Notes: generated from the letters alone by a model not told the origin. A stretch of 64,000 bases of DNA from Dipteronia dyeriana (GCA_032871835.1 CM065303.1:60674597-60738596); one strand, 5' to 3'. Positions 1-13,800 are shown, counted from the first letter of the stretch. Program-made: numbers and translations.

Positions 1-1825
1 GAAGGGAGAGGAAGGGAAAATGAGATTGCTAGCAAAACAATGTTTTATTAATCAAAGTGGAGGATATGTCCTCAATGAAGTACAATGATCATGTAATAGA
101 TACAATTTTGATCTCACTAAATTATCTCTCTCTCTAACAACTGTTAGGGATGGTGAACTCGTATGTGTCGATAAGTGGCTAGATCCTGAGAAAAATGGCA
201 AAGAAGCGATGCCTTTTTTCTCTCTATTTTTTCCTTATGCTCTCTCTGGATCCTAACGTCTCCATTTAAATCTCCCTCATCATCAATCAAATTCCTGTAA
301 TTTAGACCAATTGATTGGCCGTGATACTGAAATGATAACCATTAATGGGGGAATCAAATTACACGGGAATCACTCATGTTGATTACGTCAGGTTTAGGTT
401 TGGGCTTAAATTATAATAAATGGTGAATCCGTTGACCTATCTGGTCACATTATAGCGTTTTAATGGCGAAGGACTCAACTCTTTAACTTGGAGAAGAAAC
501 CTTGATTTTGCGTATCAAATGGTGAGGTACCTCAAGGTACCTGTTTGGAGGCTTGGTGCTTGATCGATCCTTCTGAAACTTTTCGGCTAGCTTTCTTCTT
601 ACCTGGTTAGTGTGTCATGTACCCGGTAACAGGTAGCAAGGTGGCATGAGGTACTCAGCCGGACATCTTGATGGTTTCCGCATGTGCTGGAGTCTCTCAG
701 GTGGTAGCATAGAAGTATTCGGGTACCAGGCTGAAGAAGTTGCCTAGATATCAAGATGATGATATCCTGGTACCTAAGTGGCAGGTAGGAAATATTCTAG
801 ATCGGTTGCGGACTGGTGTCGAGGTACTAGGTAGGAGTTACCTCGTTGTTGACTAGTTATGATCCTTATGTGGTGTAGAAACTGGTACTTCGAGGTAGGT
901 AGCATTATGTCAGCCCTACATGGTATCAGAGAGCAGGTCTTACTAAGTGTCAGTTGGGTGAAAAAAATCACTTTGACCCCCTGCCAAAAATGGCTATTAA
1001 CAAATATTAAAGTTCATTTAATTGTAAAATAAAAATGAGAGAGAATGTAATAATTGTTTTATTATGATTGATCATGAAATCAATACATATTTGACTTTAG
1101 ATAATTCATTGTAAATGAGAATATGCATTTCATTAAAAAAAAAAAATTAAAAGTGGGTATATAATGAATAGAAATACTGATGTAACACTGTTTAGAAACT
1201 CAAAAATATATATTTGTATTGGAGATGCTCTTTGAATTGTTAAATCTTTAGATGTAAGTATAAATAAAAATAATATATATATATATATATATAGGGGGAA
1301 ATTGGGGAATGGGTTATGGGGATGTCTCCCACCACATATCCTTTTTACAAAATGAGTGCGCCAAGTTTACCCCTACACCCAAAACCCATTTGGGAGCAAA
1401 CTTTGCCCCTATAACCCTATGAGGGCCCGTGGGGGATGGCCCCATGGAGAAACGCTCATCTCTAAATTGATAAGTGTATATTTAACTTTCTAATGGTCAA
1501 TACTAATCAACCGTTAAAGTTAATGAATTGATTTGATAACAAGGTTTTGTTTGTGTTAATGTATGGTATATGTTTGAAATCATGCTAGATTTAATAAAGT
1601 AATAGTAATTAGTGCAATTAACCATTAATTATATATTATTATTTTTACAAAAAAATGACCCAACTATAGCCCATGTCAGCTCTAACACAAAATAATTTCC
1701 ACCCTAAAATCGACCACAAATATAAATAATTTCAAGAGTTTAGGGTAGTCAGGATTTGACCTACGGATTTTGATAAAACCCGTACTTGCTCGTAAACCCA
1801 CATAATTATTCAAGTACGAGTTGTA
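1..1825. other. Gene-free left flank
   Basis: No coding exon could be supported. Besides the possible LTR remnant, the stretch holds AT-rich sequence, an (AT)n microsatellite near 1272-1293 and a C/G-rich patch at about 1294-1450 reminiscent of decayed transposon ends. Confidence 0.6.
142..932 (+). mobile_element. Possible LTR remnant followed by a primer-binding site
   Basis: At 921-932 the sequence TGGTATCAGAGA matches the primer-binding site complementary to initiator-Met tRNA that follows the 5' LTR of many plant copia and gypsy elements. The bases just before it end in CA (919-920), as an LTR should, and a TG-starting block (TGTTAGGG) lies at 142, giving a candidate LTR of about 780 bp. 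That stretch contains several GGTACC-type repeats. No gag or pol reading frame follows, so at best this is a truncated 5' end. The left border is a guess. Confidence 0.35.
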
Positions 1826-2025
1826 GTGTTCGTTTGGTTGAACTTTCTACTGGTTCAAAAGGTCTACGAACGTCTATTTGTATTTCTTATAATTGTTTGG
1901 TTAACTTTTTAAGAATGTCTATTTTTAATTGAGTAGAGGATAGTAGAGTTTAAACATCTACTTGTCAAAAACTCATGGGGAGATACTTCTCCGAGTAGAC
2001 AATTTTTTTTAAAATCTAACCAAAC

Positions 2026-2071
<46 letters not shown>

Positions 2072-2150
2072 ACTCTATTTCTAATAAATCTACTATGATT
2101 AGATTTTTTTACTGATAAATGTTTTTCAAAAGTCCAACCAAACAAGTTCT
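1826..2150. mobile_element. MITE-like inverted-repeat element with internal (TA)n
   Basis: The left end (GTGTTCGTTTGGTTGAAC, from 1826) and the reverse complement of the right end (GAACTTGTTTGGTTGGAC, ending near 2149) match at 15 of 18 positions. The GTTTGGTT-type terminus is common in plant PIF/Harbinger and hAT MITEs. A (TA)18 microsatellite fills 2030-2065. No convincing target-site duplication was found, so superfamily is uncertain. Confidence 0.4.
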
Positions 2151-2316
2151 TAATCGACGAATTATTGAAATTTTTTAAATATTTAAATTCGTGGGTTTAG
2201 TTTTCCAACTCAAACTCGCTTCATGTATACATTTTACATATGAATCCGACCAGTAATCCACATGATAAAACTCATACCCTACCCATGTGATTCGGGTGGC
2301 CTCATGGGGATCGAAA

Positions 2317-2920
2317 TAGAGATGCACATTTTTCCTCGGGGCCCCAATTCCCCGCGTCCCCATCCCTATTTGGGGATTTTTTTTTGGGGGAAATGGGGAA
2401 ATGGGGGGGGGGGAATTCATCCCCAAATTGAAATGGGGATGGGGATGGGGGAACCCCTCCCCGTCCCCATTTCCCCATTTTCCCTACAATTATATTGAAA
2501 TGGGGATGAGGATGAGATCCCCCACCCTCATTTCCCCATTTTTCCCAAACATATATAAATATAATTATAATATATATTATTAATTATAATATATATTTGT
2601 ATTTGTAATATATTAATGAGTTTTATTTTGTATTTCTAATGGAATGTTTGTTTTTTTTAGTTAAATTTGTAATTTTTAGTTAAATGGCGAAATGGAAAAA
2701 CGAAAAAAATGAAAAAACGGAGAAATAGAAAAAAAAATGGGGAAAATGTAGAAAATGGAAAAATGGGAATAAGGATGGGGATGGATATACCTCTCCCAAA
2801 ATTCCCCATCCTCATTTTCCCCAAATGGAAAAATAGGGGGGATGGGGGAAGGGTATAGGAAGTGGGCACAGCCGAGACAGCGACGGGTTCTCTACCCCAT
2901 TCCCAAAATGTGCATCCCTA
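2317..2920. mobile_element. Non-autonomous hAT element, 604 bp
   Basis: The left terminus TAGAGATGCACATTTT (2317-2332) and the reverse complement of the right terminus TAGGGATGCACATTTT (2905-2920) agree at 15 of 16 positions and fit the hAT consensus start. The flanking octamers GATCGAAA (2309-2316) and AATCGAAT (2921-2928) share six of eight bases, as expected for an eroded 8-bp hAT target-site duplication. The interior is strikingly asymmetric: runs of GGGGATGGGG and CCCCATTTCCCC make subterminal G/C-rich repeats around an AT-rich core. It encodes no recognisable transposase; small open frames inside are by-products of the simple repeats. Confidence 0.75.
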
Positions 2921-3439
2921 AATCGAATGAAATTGCCATAGTACAAGTGGACAACACTAAATCTAGAGGGAAGTGTGGATATACAATAAAAATACTGTTG
3001 AATACTTTATAAAGTTGGATTATGGCAAGCATGACAGAAGATTTGACAGGTAGCATATCCCAATAACGGTTTTGTTTTTTTATTCTACTTTAAACATGCG
3101 TGCCACACATTGAGATGAAATGTACCATCCAGTAACTGAGCTTTGTGTTGATGAACAATGAAGAGAAAGCTACGCCGTCAAAGGGTGCAAACGCGGACAA
3201 CATGTAAACGTGTAAGAACAACCACTCTCCCAAGTCCCAACCAAACTTTTTTCTATTATATAATTCAGTACTTATCAAAAATCAACTTAAAATCAAATCA
3301 AAATTCAAAACATGACTATATACATATACCTAATTTTGTTAATAATCAGTTCACCAAACACCAATACATAGTTATTATAGCAATTCATGTCAAGTATTCA
3401 AAGTCGTCTCCATGCTTGGTAGCTTCTTTCTTTTCTTCC

Positions 3440-4322
3440 ATGGCCCAAATCCAAATCCAAAGCGAAACCCAACACCCAAAGGCCTGCTTTCTTTGCTATT
3501 TCGGGGTTTCTCGGCCGGAAAAGTCCTTCAAGGTTGTGCAACCCAATAACAAGAAATCATGGTTCCGTTTAAAAAAACCGGCGACCAAAAGAACTGTTCC
3601 TATACATGAGAAAACAAATCGTCAATCTAACGGTAAAATTCATTTACTAGTTCAAATTCAAATGGTTCTCTTCTCTTACAAGCTCTTCTTCACCACAGGT
3701 CGGAAACAAACATCAGTCATCAATGATCAAACGGCATCGTTTGATGAAATCCCAATTATTGTTAAAGTTGCCCCGAAAGAAATACTCCAAAAGGTATGCG
3801 TATTTTAGCCAATTCTTAGTTAGACTCGGCGCAATTTAGCATTAACTGATATTTGGTCTTGGGTGTCAGACAAGATATTCGTTTGATCACGTGGATAGCC
3901 CACCGAGCCAGAAGCGCCGGAAAATAGACGCAATAATAACCGGGTTCAGTCAACCCGGATCCCCGGATGTCAAGTCCATATCCGGTCGGACCGCCACGTT
4001 GTCGCGGATACAGTCCGTTTCTCTGCCGGATCCGACCCGGCGGCGGCAAAAACATGACCCGGTGGTGGGATTGTTGATTATTTTGATGACACTAGTAGTA
4101 TTATTAATATGGGGCAAAGCATGTGCAATTCTTTGTACGTCTGCATGGTTTTATTTTCTCCCTCTTTTTAGACCTAATTATTCGAGTACAGATGAAAATA
4201 TATTGGTGAAATCTTCTGAATCGGATTCGGGTGACCCGGATTTGAATGCAGAGAAGTGTAAGAAGAGGGTGGTTTTGGAGGGTTTTCTGCGGAGGAATTT
4301 TCATCGGGGAGCATTAATGTGA
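3440..4322 (+). CDS. Uncharacterised single-pass membrane protein (plant-specific)
   Basis: Two exons, 3440-3793 and 3870-4322, join in phase 0 across a 76-bp intron (AAG|GTATGC ... TGTCAG|ACA) to give about 268 aa. The start chosen is the ATG at 3440; the frame stays open upstream but with no conserved look. The N-terminal exon is basic and polar (FGVSRPEKSFKV region). The second exon has a basic patch (SQKRRK), then TRRRQKHDPVVG directly before a strong hydrophobic segment (about 20-35 residues, LLIILMTLVVLLIWG onward, continuing into a Cys/Trp/Phe-rich stretch), then an acidic Ser/Asp tail and a basic C-terminus. No enzyme motif is visible. It resembles small transmembrane proteins annotated as unknown in dicots; I recall such a gene beside HUA2 in Arabidopsis, which fits this neighbourhood. 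The function is unknown. Confidence 0.8.
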
Positions 4323-5127
4323 ATTTGTGAGATATTTAATTTGATTTTTGTTGGTCTTGGTCAGGGATTTTGTGTGTGCATGTTACCCATGGCCATATGT
4401 TTTTTTGCTCTAGGGAGCTGCCAATGGCATTTTCTGTAAATTTGCAATGTAAACATGTTTTAATTTGTCATTTGGTTGAAACCTTTCTGGAAGTTTGTTT
4501 GCTTTCTAATTTCTTCTTGTGTGGATCTATTATCATTCGCAAAACATTTTCAGATACATATATTTTAATGATTTTTTACTCTATCTACCCATCTAACTAT
4601 ATTATATAACTTTTTTAATTATAGATGAGATTCAAATAGTTGATTTGAAAATTATTTATCTATATCCTAAATCCATCTATAACTATATCTATGGGTATGT
4701 TTTATTGAAACTTTGTTATTTTTAAATTACAATTGCGTTTAACCGGGCAGATGGAAATGTCACGGGTAAAAATTTTTTATGGACAATTTTATATAAGTCC
4801 TACTTTTTTTTTTGATATATCACTTTTTAAAATATTTTTATTATATTAGTATGTTTAGTCCTTAACTTTTTAAAGTATAATTTTATTCTTATAAATAGCG
4901 AAAACGATAATTGTATCCTCAGATCTTTTAAAATTCTATAAAATTACATTTGTATGTATTATTAAAAACGATCAAAATACTATTTTAGAATAAATATAAC
5001 AAATATCCTAATTTTATAGCTATTTATGATTTAATCCATAAAGGTTTTTTTTTTAATTTGATTTAACAAATGCCCTCTAGTGGGGGCTACCTTCAACCAT
5101 GGCCAAAGACGGAATTAGAAAAAGGTT

Positions 5128-5158
5128 GAAAATAAAATAAAATAAAATAAAATAAAAT
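5128..5158. repeat. (AAAAT)n microsatellite
   Basis: About six uninterrupted pentanucleotide units are visible. Confidence 0.9.
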
Positions 5159-5746
5159 ATTAATAGGAATCTATGATATAGCCTCACCTCCGGTTGATTT
5201 AATCTTCAATATGGAAAATAATCAAATAAATTGATCAAAAACATCGACAACAACACAGAGATGGAACTAGAGGTGGCTAGGGTAGGCTAGGGTAGGCTCA
5301 AGTCCACCATAACATTTTAATCTATGATATAGCTATCTAGGCAAGGCAACAATTATATTTGATATAACTTGTCTACTTTTATATCATACTTTTATATCAC
5401 AATTCAAAATTAATAAAACGTAAAACATAAAACCAAAGCGGTTACCGAACGACCTTTTTAATATGTAAACATAGGACTAACAATAATCTTATGACTCGTT
5501 TGGGATAAATTTTATTTTTAACTTTTAACAATAACAAAAGAGAAGTAAAAGCTTAAGCTTTTCAGACATTGTTTGGTAATCTATTCCCAACAAACTTTTG
5601 AGACTATTTGGTTTAAACATTTTCACATATCTGTTAATTAGAATATACCTATAATACCCTAATTATGATAAATAATTAATAATATAGGTTAAAAAATATA
5701 TTTACGTGTTTTATAATGAGAATAATTGAAAATATTAATTTTAAAA

Positions 5747-5943
5747 CAGTAATACTACACATCCTACCTAAAATCTCTTATTTTTCATTCCAACACATGT
5801 GGTACTTGAAATGTCAAATGACAAGTAGACACATGTGGTAAGTGAGATAAAACATCATTAATGTGTATCCACTTACAATTTGACACCTCACATGTCACAT
5901 GTGTTGGGATGAAAAATGTGAGATTTTAGGTGAGATGTTTAAC
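5747..5943. mobile_element. MITE flanked by 16-bp direct repeats
   Basis: The two halves are near-perfect inverted repeats: the left arm from 5758 (CATCCTACCTAAAATCTC, later CCAACACATGTG) pairs with the right arm ending at about 5938 (CACATGTGTTGGGATG, later GAGATTTTAGGTGAGATG). The whole can fold into a long hairpin. Identical 16-mers AATATTAATTTTAAAA lie on both sides (5731-5746 and 5944-5959), longer than a usual MITE duplication. There is no coding capacity. Confidence 0.7.
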
Positions 5944-6595
5944 AATATTAATTTTAAAATAACCTTAACAAATAGAATTTTAATGATAGTCAAATGATAA
6001 ATATATTTTTTAATAAACAATAATAAATAAAATTAGTGAAAATAAAATGTTGACTAGTCAACCATAAATAAAACAAACGGTAAAACCTAAACGGCTAAAC
6101 TCTTCAACAATCGTCATCCAACCAACACCATCGTTAATTGAAATTGAACAAACAAATCTCGATTTTGAAATTATAACTGAAATCAAACAAACAAATATCG
6201 GTTTTGACTTACTTTAAAATCAATTTTCATCAACACAAACTAGTGTTCAACAAACTCTGATTGACGAGGGTTCCCTCTCCAGCGTGTTCTCCTCTATATG
6301 CAATGTCTTCTCTCCATTTTGAGGCGATCTCTCCTCGTCGACAATGTTGATGTTTGAGAGCTTTGTCTTCTTATATTGCTATTGAAGGAATGAAACAAAA
6401 ACAAAAACAAAAAAAGTGAGGTTTTTTTTTGTTTTACTATTTTTTTTTATATAGGAGCATTACGGTAATAGTATAAAAAATATGTTATAAACGATTAAAA
6501 TTTGAAAGTGGATTATAAACAATTACTTTATGTTTCAAATGGTTAGAAACGAAAATTTCCTTTTATTTATTTCTTTATATACTGCTATCTAAAGC

Positions 6596-6771
6596 TGGGC
6601 TGAGGCTGGGCCTCAACTACTTCTGTTTTCGGTCTAATGGCAATAAGGCATTTGTATTCCAGATCCGAATAGAAATAAACATACAGCCAAACAGGTAGTC
6701 GTAACCCTAACTGCAAGCGCTATAAATAATTAATTCATTTCAGAAGCTGCTTCTAGTTCACCCTAGGGTTT
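6596..6771 (+). promoter_or_regulatory. eL42 promoter: site II elements, telo-boxes, TATA box
   Basis: Two site II motifs, TGGGCT (6596-6601) and TGGGCC (6607-6612), are followed by a telo-box-like AACCCTAA (6703-6710), a TATA box TATAAATA (6721-6728) and a reverse telo-box TAGGGTTT (6764-6771) in the leader. Site II plus telo-box is the known architecture of plant ribosomal-protein promoters, where it links expression to TCP factors and cell proliferation. Another TAGGGTTT lies early in intron 1 (6891-6898). Confidence 0.7.
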
Positions 6772-6813
6772 TTCAAGCAGAAAAGAGCTTGAGTCCTCTC
6801 TCCGTTTTCAACA

Positions 6814-8407
<1,594 letters not shown>

Positions 8408-9360
8408 ATGCTATGTCATAGTTTTTTGTTTCTTTACTTTGTTGCAGTGGAACTTAAGCCAGCATTGGAATATTTTGTTTTGTTTGTTTGTTTTCATTTT
8501 GAAACATTCAAGTGTTTGTTAAACACTGTTTATGATATTGGTTAACCTTAGATTTTAAATTTCTTTGCAATTTACTATTTACTATTTACTATTTAGTACC
8601 AATGTCTCTTAAGCGGTCTCGATTCTTTCCAATTTTCTCATCTTTTCAGAAAAAGGGAAAATTGACTAAAGTCCCTACATTTTTGTGAAATGTCACTTTT
8701 GAACTTGTTTTTTTTATTGGTAATTTTAATCCCTTATTTTTGCATGATTAATTTTATATCACTTTTCAAACCAGCCACACGTCAAAAAATATAATAATCA
8801 AAATAATCTTTTTATTAAAAATGTTATTCAAGTACAAAATATTTGTAAAAAATTAAACATAGGAGATCTGGGCTATCTCCCGAGTACAAAAGAACATCTC
8901 CATTAATCTGTTCCAGATTTGTATCGTCACTTTTATAGAGATGAATGGACACTCATTTTTTTTGTTTACCTTCCATAAATTTTCAAATCTATTCCCTTTT
9001 ATGGATTTCAAATCTCAACTCTCAAATCTCTTTCCTTTTTATGTATTCCAATTCATGTATCCCAAATCAACATGTATCTTTTTCATTTTGTATTTAGCTT
9101 CAATTCTTTTATTGTTTTATTTTTTTAGTGAAGTTTTTTCTCATGTTATTTTTTATAAGGATTTTTTGTACGATACATGGAAGGATTAAGGTGTGATATT
9201 ATAATAAGTTTTTAAGATGATCCGGAAATTCAATATTTTTCTCCCAATCAAAGAAATTAAAAATTATGTGTACTGATAAATGTGTAACAAAATTGAATGG
9301 ATTAATAATTCTACGTAGCCTTGTAGTCTTAATATCTCCCGTGTGAGTGTTTTCTAATTA

Positions 9361-9520
9361 GAGTAATGTTATATTGTCTAAATTGGTGTTCAAATGTTAT
9401 GGTAATAACCTTATCCATTCATTTAAATAATATAAATCAAATACAATTTAAATGAATGGATAAGGTTGTTGCAGCATGTACCGGATTTAGACATCAAATT
9501 TAGATAAAATAACATTACTC
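9361..9520. mobile_element. Inverted-repeat MITE
   Basis: GAGTAATGTTATATTGTCTA at the left pairs with the right end, whose reverse complement reads GAGTAATGTTATTTTATCTA, with only three mismatches. An inner pair (ACCTTATCCATTCATTTAAAT against its complement near 9446-9470) makes almost the whole 160 bp self-complementary. A related half seems present near 41175-41265 (shared ATTCATTTAAAT-ATATAAATC). No clear target duplication was found. Confidence 0.65.
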
Positions 9521-10137
9521 ATTAGAATATATTTATATATATATAACAAGATTATTAATTCAATATTAATAACTATATTGTTAGTGTTTTGGCTAGCTTG
9601 CGTAATTCATGAATTACTGGCTGGCAAGGCATGCAATTAGGCAATTACCAATTGGAGTATAGGTGTTTAATCAATAATTAATATTAATTCAACATTACGA
9701 AGAAGCATTTCGTCCCAATATGCATGTTATAAATTAACTGCATATATAATGTTTTAGCCCTAATTGTAGTGCATTTCTCTTGAATTCCTTAATCGATGCA
9801 TATCTACTTGTGTTAGTCCATATTGTCTCTGACTCTCTGAGGCCATTACAAAAGAAAACTTTTAATTAATTTGGTGATATCAGAAAACGTGAATAGGGTT
9901 CTGTGAAGAGTACAGTGTTACATCAGCCACACTGGGCTTGAGCTACAAGCCTACAATTCAAATTTCATGATTATGGATTGCCAAAATCACCAAGTTTAAT
10001 TTTACCTTGGTAATTAAATTTTGCTAAATTAACAAATGCAAATCAACAGACCCCATAATGTTTCCAAGAAGTATGTAAAAATCAGCTTTGCCTTATCTAT
10101 ACACACACACATAAAGACACATAACTACAAATATCTT

Positions 10138-10350
10138 AACTATAGCTTAGCTGATAAGGTCTTTTGCCGTAGAATTCGGTTCAAATCCTTGCATGAACCT
10201 TCGACATTCTCTAGAGGAAAGCATTTAAGTAGCAGGCACCTAGAGACCCTCTTCTACAGCCTGTTCCATATAAATCTCTTACGATCCTACCACATGCTGT
10301 TTCCATATTCTCTCTTGCATACCAAAAGGTTGGTCTCATTTTCTTGAGAA
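10138..10350 (+). mobile_element. Possible tRNA-derived SINE fragment
   Basis: TAGCTTAGCTGATAAGG (10143-10159) looks like a pol III A box and GGTTCAAATCC (10178-10188) like a B box, spaced as in tRNA-derived plant SINEs. The 3' limit, tail and target duplication were not identified, so the extent is nominal. Confidence 0.4.
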
Positions 10351-11862
10351 CCTTGTCCTTCTCACATGTACACAACTATTGATGCAAGAATGTTGAAATA
10401 CACCTTTTAATCAAAATAGGTTGTGTAAAAAGATCTATAAGTGCACAAGACTACATTGTAAGCAGCCTTGAGATGAGATGCTTCACACAGCCTTGGACCC
10501 AGATGGATGAGAATCCACAAAACTAATGGAATATAAGTTTCAATTATAATCAAATTTAAAACCTTACTTTGGCACTTTATAAAATTGGCACCAACTTGAT
10601 CCCATATCTTCTAGTGCTTCCAGTAAACAAAAGCATAAACCCTATCAACGTTTATAAGGTTTCACTAATTGCTTAGAACAAATATTTATGAACATGTGAA
10701 GCAAGACAGTTTTGAAAATAACAAATTAAGAATTATCTGTAAGAAAAAGTATTCAGGATTTGAGATCTAGGTTTGGGTTGACAGGAATTGTGGTAGTGAC
10801 AATCAAAAAAAGTACAAAGTGATTGTGAGTAGTGCAATGATTAGTGATATAAACAGTAACTTAAGTTTGGCTAATGAGGAAAATAAAGAAGAACCAGACG
10901 AAAGATACTTTTAGAAAAAGCTAGAACATAATCGCAAATTCTTGTTAATTAGCTCCAGTTATTGTAAAAGTACGTAGGCATAATTTGACTGTTAATAAAA
11001 CATAACCTAAATCAATTAAATACCTAATAATTCAATTCACACCTTTCCAATTTACAAAATACCCCTAATATGCTGACATTGCAGAAATTACAGATCTTCC
11101 ATAACCAACAGAAGTACGAGTTGCGCCTAAACTAATTCGACGAGCTAGAAACACTGACCCATACTCATAGTGTAACGACTAACGATGACTTAATTTTGAA
11201 ACTATGTAAATCCCACATACATCTATATCGCCAGATCTTAAGAATTACATACAAATTAGCCACAGAATCCTTTTCCAATTGCTGAATCTGTACGCAAAAG
11301 AGCATAAACCGAATGGGAAGGATAGTGACCAAGAACAAGTATTTGTATGTGTGAACCATCCCTCTATTTCATTCATAAAAAATTTGCCACTTAAATGAAT
11401 TTCCAAAGAGACTTTTAAACAGAAAAAGGTCTAAAAGTCCAATGACAAACAACAGTGCAGCATAAAACTCTGCTACAAAATTTGGAAAGAAAACCAAGTT
11501 TTATAAACTAAAGCTGGATTAAGCTTTCATCCCTGTAAAAAGCAATCTCATAGTTTCTTTCAAGTATTACAAGACAACAGGCAAATGGAAGATCTGAACC
11601 TGAAATCATCTGATGCACCTCCAATCTAGTAAAATTAATCTTCGTAAATTGATAATTCAACTTTATTTGATCAGAAATTGAAACAGAGATTAGAAAGAAT
11701 GAAGATCTTCCAAAAATAAAGGCCAAGCCTAAATATTAAAAAAAAACAAGAAAATCCATTTAACTCCAGATGCAAGCATCAACTATGAGATCAAAGTTTT
11801 ACAAAAATTAAACATCAAATTGAAACAGCAAGGATTACTGAAAAAGATCTTACCATCTAATC

Positions 11863-13066
11863 CTACTTAGAACTTTTTGCCTTGCCTTCTTTTCCTTCTT
11901 TGCCAACAGCGTCAGTCACCAAAGACATTGGTCTTTCATCAATAACCTCATCAATAATCCCAAATTCCTTAGCCTCTTCCGGGGTCATAAAATAATCCCT
12001 ATCCATATTCTTCTGAATCACCTCTATTGACTGCCCCGTGTGCTTTGAATACAAAGCATTCAGTGAATCCCAGATCCGAACAATCTGCTTTGTGTGAATT
12101 GTCATATCCTTTGCCTGCCCACTGTACCCTCCAGACGGCTGATGAATCATAACAGTAGCATTGGGGAGTGCCCGCCTCTCACCCTTGGCACCTGCTGCCA
12201 AAAGCAAGGAAGCCATTGATGCAGCTTGACCCAAACAAATGGTATTAATCGGAGATCGAATGTATTGCATTGTATCATAAATTGCAAGACCTGCATGAGA
12301 AAAACAACCATCAGTATTCCTTTCATATTATTGAGTTACAGTAATCAACAATGCCATTAGCAATATGTCCAACTACATACGAGTTAAAATTTACTACACT
12401 GTCAAAAATAACCAAATAAATTAATAAATACTATTAGTGGTGGCTTAACGACTTCTCACAAGAGCTTTTTTTAATTCAAATCCAAAAAATTGAGTTTCTT
12501 CAAGAAGCTCTCTTTGATCTTCTTTACGAAGATTAAATCGTAAAAAAATAACCCCATGAATGATATTTCATTAATTTCACTACACCCTTGCCAGTGATAA
12601 AAGAAAAACTTTTTTTTTGTGTGTGAATTGAATGAAATAGAAGCACTTTCAAAATTATTCAATCGAAACCAAAGTGGCTAACAGGAAAACATTCGACTCA
12701 CATTAGCCGTATCAAAAGGACCCTAAAAATTTCAAAGGAAATGCACCCTAAATCGAATGAGATTTGACATTAACCTGCGGTGACGTGGCCGCCGGGGGAG
12801 TTGAGGTACATGTGAATGGGTTTGGAAGGGTTTTCGGATTCTAAGAAGAGGAGCTGAGCGACGACGACATGAGCGGTGTCGTCGTTGATGGGTCCGTTAA
12901 TGCAGACGATTCTCTCTTTGAGAAGCCTGGAGAAGATGTCGTAGGCTCTCTCTCCTCGAGACGAATGCTCGATCACCATCGGTATCAGGCTGTATGATCG
13001 ACACCATGCCTTTGAACTTGCTAACATCCCCGTCCTCCTCATCATCCCTGATATTACACTCCTCAT
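11863..13066 (-). CDS. CLPP2: Clp protease proteolytic subunit, mitochondrial type (CLPP2)
   Basis: Two exons on the minus strand, 13066-12775 and 12290-11863, joined inside a Gly codon (GCAG|GTTAAT ... ATGCAG|GTC), encode 239 aa, close to the known size of plant CLPP2. The serine-protease triad is complete: Ser122 in GQAASMAS, His147 in MIHQPSGG and Asp196 in [11 protein letters not shown]. The Ser-His-Asp spacing of 25 and 49 residues equals that of bacterial ClpP. The conserved [19 protein letters not shown] block spans the intron. An N-terminal basic, Ser-rich stretch of about 25 residues fits an organelle presequence. The product forms the tetradecameric barrel that degrades proteins fed by ClpX in the mitochondrial matrix. 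The C-terminus ends in a Lys/Glu-rich tail. A telo-box (TAGGGTTT on the plus strand, 13096-13103) lies just upstream of the ATG. Confidence 0.95.
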
Positions 13067-13095
13067 TCTTCGCTTTCAATAGAAATGGACTCAGA

Positions 13096-13103
13096 TAGGG
13101 TTT
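13096..13103 (-). promoter_or_regulatory. Telo-box upstream of CLPP2
   Basis: The minus strand reads AAACCCTA about 30 bases before the start codon, a common motif of housekeeping and translation-related plant promoters. Confidence 0.4.
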
Positions 13104-13248
13104 TTTATTTTCTATTTCTCAGAACTCTAATTTAATTGCAATTTTAAAATCTTTTCCTTTCTTTTTCTTTATTTTTATTATTTTAACGCCTATACTATTC
13201 ACATCACCGCACCTAACTGACCTTAACACGGTTACACTTTTGAGTTCT

Positions 13249-13284
13249 ACGTTCCCGTTCCCGTTCCCGTTCCCATTCCCGTTT
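13249..13284. repeat. (CGTTCC)n hexanucleotide repeat
   Basis: Four near-identical hexamers plus two diverged ones (CATTCC, CGTTTC) sit upstream of CLPP2. Confidence 0.85.
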
Positions 13285-13800
13285 CGAATAGGACGGGAAA
13301 AACTCGAATTTATAATTTCATGGTGTAGGTTCTAGAGATTTATCATTAAATCAATTTCATCTTGATGAATTATAATGGATTGAATCGGTTATAACATTAT
13401 CGTTTCTTTGGTGTTTTCTTTTGTGTTCAGTCAAATTAGATTGAAAAATGAAGTTGGCATGACCGAATTAAATTGATTTGTGAAAAATTAATTAATTAAA
13501 AATTATTTTTAATCAGATAAAATTATAATAAATATTAATATTAATACAAATATTCCTAGTTATTGTGATTACAAAATATTAGTAATTGTTTTTAAATCAA
13601 ATAAAATTATTAATATTTTCTAAATTAATTTTTATAAACATTTATATTTTTATTGTTTATTTTAATTTTTTAAAAAAATTATTATAAAGGCAAATTGCAA
13701 ATTGCATAAACTCCCTGATATTAGACATAATTGCATTCGAATGGAAATTTGACCCATAATTACACAAATCTAATTGACTTCTATTCATTTTAACAATTGA

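Larger units (their letters stand above)
4323..6595. other. Intergenic stretch, AT-rich, with MITE and simple repeats
   Basis: After the 3' flank of the membrane-protein gene no exon is supported. Contents seen: an (AAAAT)n tract at 5128-5158, a short GGTAGGCTAGG duplication near 5278-5300, the inverted-repeat element at 5747-5943, and AT-rich filler up to the eL42 promoter. Confidence 0.6.
8408..11862. other. Intergenic stretch between eL42 and CLPP2
   Basis: This holds the 3' flank of eL42, a short ACTATTT tandem (about 8570-8596), an inverted-repeat MITE (9361-9520), a possible SINE (about 10138 onward) and the 3' flank of CLPP2. Other open frames here are short, compositionally random and not recognisable. 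Confidence 0.6.

Noticed and set aside
2262..2583. Overlapping Gly/Pro/Met-rich frames
   Set aside because: They arise from GGGGATGGGG simple repeats inside a hAT element.
3158..3439. Upstream part of the membrane-protein frame
   Set aside because: Low-complexity Asn/Ile/Lys sequence typical of AT-rich noncoding DNA; the first plausible start is at 3440.
10036..10347. Frame of 103 codons
   Set aside because: Random composition; it overlaps a SINE-like tRNA promoter region and resembles no protein.
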